From the NCBI GenBank assembly GCA_020631675.1, contig JAHDGT010000004.1, positions 1 to 29,036 of the forward strand: DNA of 29,036 nt, in the 5' to 3' direction. A program made the position numbers and the translations under genes. This DNA comes from Bacteroidota bacterium. Lineage in GTDB: Bacteria; Bacteroidota; Bacteroidia; Chitinophagales; UBA2359. Shown here piece by piece: positions 24,271-29,036 of this stretch. Within the stretch, counting starts at the first letter, position 1, and each line of letters begins with the position of its first letter. Below the pieces are notes generated by a model. It ran no database searches, had not been told where the DNA came from, and worked only from the letters and a program-made list of their open reading frames with translations.

Positions 24271-25482
24271 TTAACGGGCTAATATCTGATCCAATAGCTT
24301 TTCGGTTTTAGTATATGGCTTACGCGACATCTTCGCGATGGCGATCGCTTTCTCCGCTTGGATCAAAGCAGCGGTATTATCGCCTAATTTGTATAGCAAA
24401 GCCGCCAAAGTGTCATTATTAGCATACAAGCTTTTCTTTGCAACAGAGCGTTCTGCCCAGTTCTTCGCCTCATTCAAGTACTTCTTGCTATCCACATTCA
24501 AGTAGAAGTTCCACGCCAGCTTATTCAACATCATCGGGTCTTCCAAATTGTATTTATCTACATAACTCACCGCGGATTTCGCATACTTCTTCCAATCCGC
24601 CGTGCCCTCGTAAAACTCTAAATCAAAACGATGCGCATAATCATCCGCCTTTTCTATGCCTGATTTTGCTACCAGATCCCTGACCGCTTGAAAAGAAGTC
24701 TTGTCCTTATCTTCAACAGCCGTTTTCATACTCTCAACAGCCGATTTTAAAATCTTATCCTTATAGCTGTCCGGTCCGAATTTTTCGATATAAGCCTCTT
24801 TCTGATCCATCACCACTTTAAAAGCAGGCGACGAAGTTCTATTCGCCAGATCATAGATCAAACTCATATTCTCCGGATCTTTGAAATCCTCGTCAGACAA
24901 ACGATCTAAGTATTCTTTGGCAACTCTCTGTTTCGCCGCATCACCAGAAACGATCAATGCGTTCAAGTAATCGCGCATAAAAGGCAGTTCCCGCTCGCCC
25001 GCTTCATAACGCTTGCTCAAAGCCTCTAAAGCATCTTCATCAAAAAGCACGGTTCTGCCCATTTCAATGAAGTTATCCGGATGTCTGGCCCCTTTTTCCT
25101 TTTTCAGGATCTCACCTTCCGCATTGATGAACAATAAAGTAGGGTAGGAGCTGACCGCGTATTTCTTAGCGAAATCAGGACCTTCTCCTTTTTCCATGTC
25201 CATTTTATAGTTCACGAAATGCTTATTGTAGAAATCACCTACATCAGCTCTGGTAAAAACGGTTTTCGCCATCTTTTTACAAGGGCCGCACCAAGTGGTA
25301 TAAGCATCCACGAAAACCGGTTTACCCGTGTTTTTCGATTCCGCCAAAGCCTCTTCCCATGAACCCTGGAAGAACTTCATGCCTTGTTGCGCACTTGCGC
25401 TTAATGGCAATAAACCAATCAATAACAAGCCCAATACGGCTCGCTGAATCCATGAAAATGAAAAATTGCTCACTTGAAGCAT
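24271..25482 (-). CDS. Secreted thioredoxin-fold protein with C-terminal helical domain
   Basis: The 403-residue product has a signal peptide (about 1-31, ending SASA), placing it in the periplasm. The thioredoxin domain (about 36-150) has the active site WCGPCK (64-69) and the cis-proline of SSYPTLLF (P114), so it is redox-competent. This is the thioredoxin_7/DUF255-like type, with GKPVFVDAYTTWCGPCKKMA. Residues about 155-403 form a helical region with TPR-like end segments (LNEAKNWAERSVAKK, AALIQAEKAIAIAK). Such proteins are frequent in Bacteroidota and probably reduce or isomerise disulfides in envelope proteins; the partner is unknown. It converges with the Spy-like gene. Confidence 0.9.
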   Translation of the reverse strand: MLQVSNFSFSWIQRAVLGLLLIGLLPLSASAQQGMKFFQGSWEEALAESKNTGKPVFVDAYTTWCGPCKKMAKTVFTRADVGDFYNKHFVNYKMDMEKGEGPDFAKKYAVSSYPTLLFINAEGEILKKEKGARHPDNFIEMGRTVLFDEDALEALSKRYEAGERELPFMRDYLNALIVSGDAAKQRVAKEYLDRLSDEDFKDPENMSLIYDLANRTSSPAFKVVMDQKEAYIEKFGPDSYKDKILKSAVESMKTAVEDKDKTSFQAVRDLVAKSGIEKADDYAHRFDLEFYEGTADWKKYAKSAVSYVDKYNLEDPMMLNKLAWNFYLNVDSKKYLNEAKNWAERSVAKKSLYANNDTLAALLYKLGDNTAALIQAEKAIAIAKMSRKPYTKTEKLLDQILAR

Positions 25483-25531
25483 GATGAATTATCTATTAAA
25501 CTTTGTAAATCAAAAATGAGAAGGCGCAGGA

Positions 25532-25546
25532 GTCATAAACTATGAC
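25532..25546. promoter_or_regulatory. Short inverted repeat upstream of the thioredoxin gene
   Basis: GTCATA (25532-25537) and TATGAC (25541-25546) with a 3-base spacer, about 50 bases before the ATG at 25482. Operator-like in size and place; no known binding protein can be named. Confidence 0.25.
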
Positions 25547-25659
25547 CCGCTACTGCACTAATAGTTACGCTAAACCCATTCAATTTGTTTGCTGAACGAG
25601 CATTAGCATACACAATAGCTCAAATCCTATGCCCTTATTTGTGAAGATAAATTAAATAT

Positions 25660-25827
25660 GGGCGCATGCCCGCCTGCGGCAGGTCACCGGGCTATCCATT
25701 GCAATTCGGGTGCTGTTCGCTGCTTCGCTGGCAGGCATAAAAATGGCTACCTCTGGGCCGCCTTTTTATGCCGCCGCTCAGTGCGCTCCTTAGCCCCCTC
25801 ATTTCCACTCCTATCCCTTGCGCGCGG
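25660..25827 (-). repeat. Structured intergenic repeat, copy D (short arm)
   Basis: Reverse orientation, between the divergent thioredoxin and antitoxin genes. Read on the minus strand: head GCGCAAGGGATAGGAGTGG, outer stem GGGGGCT/AGCACCC (one mismatch), central hairpin GGCATAAAAA/TTTTTATGCC (25734-25743/25763-25772) around the conserved 19-nt loop, then GCCTGCCAGCGAAGCAGC, tail GGATAGCCCGG. The long variable arm is replaced by a short CCTGC-CGC-AGG, followed directly by the terminal hairpin GCGGGCATGCGCCC. Confidence 0.85.
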
Positions 25828-25864
25828 AAATGCTAAATCTGAACTTATTACTATTAAAAGCTTG

Positions 25865-25892
25865 TTGTTTAAGTAAACCCAGATTAACTTTA
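25865..25892 (+). promoter_or_regulatory. Candidate promoter of the toxin-antitoxin operon (TTG-N17-TAACTTTA)
   Basis: TTG at 25865-25867 and TAACTTTA at 25885-25892, one mismatch from TAnnTTTG with correct 17-bp spacing. It lies 34 bases before the antitoxin ATG and 38 bases outside the head of repeat D. Confidence 0.4.
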
Positions 25893-25926
25893 AAGAAACT
25901 CAATTGATCACTTAGATAAATATTAT

Positions 25927-26169
25927 ATGGGCATTAGAATTTCAGAAGACTTATTACAGCAAGCCAAGTTAACAAAAGAAGAGTTCCTAATTGAAATGGC
26001 TGTTCATCTTTATGACCTTGGTAGACTGACTATGGGGCAAGCCCGTAGATTAGCTCAGATAGACCAAATCCGATTCCAAGAGGAAATGGCTAAAAGAGAT
26101 GTTTACATTAAATATGACGTTGATGACTTGATGGAAGATCTGAAAACCATCGAAGAATTGGAAAAGTAA
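25927..26169 (+). CDS. UPF0175 family antitoxin
   Basis: The 80-residue protein matches the UPF0175 family of small antitoxins. After a short N-terminal strand (GIRISEDLL), a helix-turn-helix-like core covers about 18-55 (FLIEMAVHLYDLGRLTMGQA, then RRLAQIDQIRFQEEMAKRDV). The acidic tail YIKYDVDDLMEDLKTI is the family's typical end, thought to wrap the partner toxin. The DUF3368 toxin gene follows after 7 bp, the standard antitoxin-first order. The N-terminal part probably binds the operon's own promoter. The two genes look more AT-rich than their neighbours and sit beside a repeat copy, which fits horizontal acquisition. Confidence 0.88.
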   Translation: MGIRISEDLLQQAKLTKEEFLIEMAVHLYDLGRLTMGQARRLAQIDQIRFQEEMAKRDVYIKYDVDDLMEDLKTIEELEK

Positions 26170-26176
26170 ATACGGA

Positions 26177-26665
26177 ATGATAGTCATCAGCGATACGACA
26201 ACAATTACCAATTTAATTCATGTGAATCAATTGGCTATAGTAAAAAAACTTTACGGAAGATTGCTTATTCCTGGAGCTGTTTATGAAGAGCTTTCTCTGT
26301 TGCCAAAACAAAAAAGAATAATTGATGAAACAGAATGGATCACTACAGTAGAGGTATTTGAGAATGATGCCTACAATGAGCTGAAAAATATTTTAGACAT
26401 AGGAGAAGTAGAAGCAATAGTTCTTTCTCTTAATGAATCTGCTGATCTTTTAATAATAGATGAGTTAGAAGGGCGAAGAGTGGCACAGAAATTTGGAGTC
26501 AGAATTATTGGGCTGTTAGGCATACTACTACTACTACTTGCTAAAAGAAAAGGATTTATAGATGCTGTTAGACCAATTATAGATAGTCTTATGAACGACT
26601 TCAACTTTAGAATCAGTCCTAAGCTTTTCAAACATATTCTCATTCAGGCAAATGAAGTTGTGTAA
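26177..26665 (+). CDS. DUF3368 PIN-like toxin
   Basis: The 162-residue product matches DUF3368, a branch of the PIN-domain nucleases that usually act as RNases in VapC-like toxin-antitoxin pairs. Acidic active-site candidates are D6 (VISDTTTITNL), E37 (IPGAVYEEL), E77 in the GEVEAI helix and D95 (LLIIDELEGRRVAQ). The order and spacing match family norms, so the nuclease appears intact. GVRIIGLLGILLLLLAKRKG and FRISPKLFKHIL are the other family blocks. It is probably translated together with the antitoxin 7 bp upstream. anmK converges with it, leaving 6 bp. The RNA target is unknown. Confidence 0.9.
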   Translation: MIVISDTTTITNLIHVNQLAIVKKLYGRLLIPGAVYEELSLLPKQKRIIDETEWITTVEVFENDAYNELKNILDIGEVEAIVLSLNESADLLIIDELEGRRVAQKFGVRIIGLLGILLLLLAKRKGFIDAVRPIIDSLMNDFNFRISPKLFKHILIQANEVV

Positions 26666-26671
26666 TTAAGC

Positions 26672-27781
26672 CTACCCAAAATACAAAGCTCCCCCCACAG
26701 TGTCACGCCCCGCACCCGTAACCGCGGCCATGCAATTCGCTTCATTGCGCAAACGCAGTGCCCCTAGCAAAGCCATTAATATAGATTCTTTCATGTCTAC
26801 AACATCGGCATCAGGTCTAATAACGGCTAAGTCGCAATGCGCGGCTATTCTTGAAAGTAAATAATCATTGTGCGCCCCGCCTCCTGTTAGCAAGAGACTG
26901 TCATGGTCTCCTTTTGCCACATCTGCTCTTTCATATAGGTAGTCTACCTCATTGCCTAATTGTATGGCGATGTGTTCTACCATAGTAGCCAATTGGTCTT
27001 GAACAGGTAGTCTGCTTAATTTTAGTATGGGTTCATAGGTGGCCCGCACCCAACGTGCGGCTAAGGATTTTGGCGGGGGTATTTTGTAGTAGGACAATTC
27101 ATTCAGGCGATCTAATAATTCCTCATCAATACGTCCTTTACTGGCCAACTCGCCATTGTGGTCATAGTCCATGCCTACTAGTCCTGCCAGATAATTCAGC
27201 GTTATGTTACAACCGGACACATCGTAGCCTAAAACCCCGCTTTCCCCATTTTCGCCCGTGGTTTTGACTGATATGTTAGAGATGCCACCCAAGTTCACAC
27301 AAAATAGGTGCTCATGGAAGAGCAGCTGATCCACCAAAGGTGCCAGTGGCGCACCTTGCCCGCCCGCGGCAATGTCGCTGGTTCTGAAGTTACAGGCTAC
27401 GGGCACGCCCGTCTTTACTGCGACAACAGCCCCGTCTCCGATCTGAGCGGTCAGCTTGTTTTGTGGATAGTGGTATACCGTATGCCCGTGTAGAGAGAGT
27501 AAGTCGACTTGCCCCCTTAGCTCGAAGCGGTCTATAAAGTCATTGATGACTTCGGCCATATAATGCCCATAGTAGGTATGGGTTTTTAAATAGGTGAGGG
27601 CATTTTGCTCCATTAGTCTACCAAGGCGGACTTTCCACTTGTCGGGATAAGGTATCGCGTCACTGACTTTGAGTTCGAAGGACCATTTCCCGTTTTTATC
27701 TAACTGTAGGTGAACATAGGCGAGGTCGATGGCATCCAATGAAGTGCCAGACATCATACCGATGATTCGATAATGTGTCAT
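26672..27781 (-). CDS. anmK: Anhydro-N-acetylmuramic acid kinase
   Basis: Phosphorylates and opens 1,6-anhydro-MurNAc released by cell-wall turnover, giving MurNAc-6-phosphate for recycling in the cytoplasm. Length 369 residues, normal for AnmK. ATP-site and substrate motifs are GMMSGTSLDAIDLA (8-21), LLSLHGHTVYHYP, SDIAAGGQGAPLAP (135-148), CVNLGGISNIS and LLTGGGAHNDYLL. The catalytic Asp is D187 in GYDVSGCN; many homologues have a GFDTGPGN-type sequence here, so this loop is divergent though the Asp and Asn are kept. The gene converges with the toxin-antitoxin pair and is divergent from the DUF368 gene. No murQ is visible. Confidence 0.96.
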   Translation of the reverse strand: MTHYRIIGMMSGTSLDAIDLAYVHLQLDKNGKWSFELKVSDAIPYPDKWKVRLGRLMEQNALTYLKTHTYYGHYMAEVINDFIDRFELRGQVDLLSLHGHTVYHYPQNKLTAQIGDGAVVAVKTGVPVACNFRTSDIAAGGQGAPLAPLVDQLLFHEHLFCVNLGGISNISVKTTGENGESGVLGYDVSGCNITLNYLAGLVGMDYDHNGELASKGRIDEELLDRLNELSYYKIPPPKSLAARWVRATYEPILKLSRLPVQDQLATMVEHIAIQLGNEVDYLYERADVAKGDHDSLLLTGGGAHNDYLLSRIAAHCDLAVIRPDADVVDMKESILMALLGALRLRNEANCMAAVTGAGRDTVGGALYFG

Positions 27782-27912
27782 TTCAGGGAGTGTTTTTTCA
27801 GCGTAAAAGCTGTATTAAAAACTTTACACTGTGCTTGAGTTTGATGACTTGTCGGGGAATGACGAACTGAAAGAGATCTTTTGTATATCGGCAGACTCAG
27901 GATTGTAGTTTG

Positions 27913-27920
27913 TAACTTTG
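27913..27920 (+). promoter_or_regulatory. Candidate -7 box (TAACTTTG) for the DUF368 gene
   Basis: Exact TAnnTTTG match ending 4 bases before the ATG at 27925, so the transcript would start at or near the start codon (leaderless). No TTG at standard spacing was found. Confidence 0.4.
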
Positions 27921-27924
27921 TGCG

Positions 27925-28866
27925 ATGAAAGAGACAATACTACAACATATTGGCATATTTTTCAGAGGCATGGCTATGGGTGCCGCCGATGTTGTTCCTG
28001 GCGTTAGTGGGGGGACCATCGCATTCATAACTGGAATATACGAAAAACTTTTAAATTCTATCCGCTCCTTTGACCTGGAGTTGTTACGGGTTTTACAAAA
28101 AGAAGGAATAGCTGCTGCTTGGCGCAGGGTGAATGGAACCTTTTTACTTGCCCTATTCAGCGGTATTCTAGTAAGCATACTTTCTTTAGCAAAGGTCTTA
28201 GAACACCTTATGGAGAATGAGGCTGTTTTATTATGGTCCTTCTTTTTCGGTTTGATCATCGCATCTGTGATCTATATTGGTAGAACGATCACGGAATGGC
28301 GACCAACAGCCATCGCCGCGTTGGTTTTTGGTGCAGGACTGGCTTATACCATCACCTTGTTTTCACCAGCGGAAGGGCCGGATGCGGTCTGGTTTTTGTT
28401 CTTATCGGGCTGTATCGCTATCTGTGCGATGATCCTGCCCGGCATTTCTGGTAGTTTCATTTTGCTGCTACTTGGAAGCTACAAACATATTCTGAGTGCG
28501 GTGAATGATAGAGATATTGTTTCCCTATTGGCTTTTGTAGCGGGCTGTGGTATTGGTTTATTGTCATTTTCACACGTTTTGTCGTGGATGTTCCGCAATT
28601 ATCGGAATACGACTTTGGCTTTGTTAACGGGCTTTATGATCGGTTCACTGAACAAGGTTTGGCCCTGGAAACATACCTTAACGACCATGATTGACCGTCA
28701 TGGGGTGGAGGTGCCGGTTTTACAAGAAAATGTATTACCTGCGGCTTTTACCAGTTTAACAGGTGAGGCGCATCAATTGCCCATTGCGATCGGATTAATG
28801 TTGTTGGGCGGTATACTTGTGCTGGCTTTAGAACGTTTAGGTTCAGGGGCCAAAGCAACTACCTAA
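27925..28866 (+). CDS. DUF368 membrane protein, probable polyprenyl-phosphate transporter (PopT family)
   Basis: An integral inner-membrane protein of 313 residues with about eight to ten hydrophobic segments. It has two related signature loops, GAADVVPGVSGGT (19-31) and CAMILPGISGS (167-177), which mark an inverted-repeat transporter fold. DUF368 proteins such as Vibrio PopT have been linked to returning undecaprenyl phosphate to the cytoplasmic face for reuse in cell-wall synthesis; assignment here is by family. It pairs functionally with uppS about 8 kb away, which makes the same lipid carrier. A repeat copy begins 23 bp after the stop. The start is the ATG just after a -7 box. Confidence 0.9.
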   Translation: MKETILQHIGIFFRGMAMGAADVVPGVSGGTIAFITGIYEKLLNSIRSFDLELLRVLQKEGIAAAWRRVNGTFLLALFSGILVSILSLAKVLEHLMENEAVLLWSFFFGLIIASVIYIGRTITEWRPTAIAALVFGAGLAYTITLFSPAEGPDAVWFLFLSGCIAICAMILPGISGSFILLLLGSYKHILSAVNDRDIVSLLAFVAGCGIGLLSFSHVLSWMFRNYRNTTLALLTGFMIGSLNKVWPWKHTLTTMIDRHGVEVPVLQENVLPAAFTSLTGEAHQLPIAIGLMLLGGILVLALERLGSGAKATT

Positions 28867-28889
28867 GAGTGATAAATTGTTCCTTCCCC

Positions 28890-29036
28890 GCGCGAGGGAT
28901 AGGAGTGGTACTAAATGGGATAGATGGGGTGTGAGTGCCTGCTTGGCGGGGGCGGCCCAGAGGTAGCCACCGCCAAGTAGAGCGACGAACCCCCAGATAG
29001 CCCATTTTGTAGGAACGGATAGCCCGGCCCGAAGGG
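28890..29036 (+). repeat. Structured intergenic repeat, copy E (cut by window end)
   Basis: Forward orientation, 23 bp after the DUF368 stop codon; the only copy not between divergent genes as far as can be seen. Head GCGCGAGGGATAGGAGTGG, outer stem AAATGGG/CCCATTT with GGGGT/ACCCC, central hairpin CTTGGCGG/CCGCCAAG (28942-28949/28970-28977) and tail ACGGATAGCCCGG. Nearly identical to copy C, in the opposite orientation. After the tail it reads CCCGAAGGG, unlike C, and the window ends there. Confidence 0.85.

Noticed and set aside
1..29036. CRISPR arrays, tRNA or rRNA genes, transposases, prophage
   Set aside because: No regularly spaced direct repeats, cloverleaf sequences, rRNA segments or transposase/integrase motifs were seen; the repeats present are dispersed or 7-bp tandem units.

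Overview
The window looks like chromosomal DNA of a Bacteroidota bacterium, probably of the Saprospiria/Chitinophagia type. Several signs agree. There is a DUF6089 - uppS - bamA cluster and a CBM9/DUF5916 outer-membrane protein. Several promoters match the phylum-specific -7 box TAnnTTTG, and Shine-Dalgarno sequences are not evident. Many products are secreted or envelope proteins. I found no rRNA, tRNA, CRISPR array, transposase or phage gene. The genus assignment is inference only.

Layout, left to right. 1-1824: a minus-strand M23/LysM peptidoglycan hydrolase with a histidine-rich linker. 2612-5197: an ABC-F ATPase and ruvA, probably one operon. 5206-10601, all minus strand: a half-length asparaginase-like protein, a DUF5916 barrel protein, rmuC and aroE. 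11105-14156: a secreted helical-repeat protein and a secreted WD40 protein, converging on a strong terminator. 14857-16218: a di-heme cytochrome c peroxidase lipoprotein. 16387-21036: bamA, uppS and a DUF6089 protein on the minus strand. 21396-24161: an ECF sigma factor, its probable anti-sigma factor and two Spy/CpxP-like periplasmic proteins. 24271-25482: a secreted thioredoxin-fold protein. 25927-26665: a UPF0175/DUF3368 toxin-antitoxin pair. 26672-27781: anmK. 27925-28866: a DUF368 polyprenyl-phosphate transporter.

The genes share an envelope theme. BamA folds outer-membrane proteins. UppS makes the C55 lipid carrier and the DUF368 protein probably recycles it. The M23 protein cuts peptidoglycan and AnmK salvages its anhydro sugar. 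The ECF/anti-sigma/Spy block looks like an envelope-stress circuit.

The most unusual content is non-coding. Five copies of one structured element lie at 2306, 10716, 14279, 25660 and 28890, the last cut by the window edge. Short blocks are conserved (head GCGCGAGGGATAGGAGTGG, a 19-nt loop GGCGGCCCAGAGGTAGCCA, tail GGATAGCCCGG). The stems around them differ in sequence between copies but still pair, which is a covariation signature. A 3' arm carries different inserts in different copies: a perfect 28-bp palindrome, a heptad array, or another hairpin. Four of the five copies sit between divergent genes. A second notable signal is a matched promoter-like motif (GAATAAA-N13-TTGTCA) upstream of both the ECF sigma gene and the second Spy-like gene, which suggests autoregulation.
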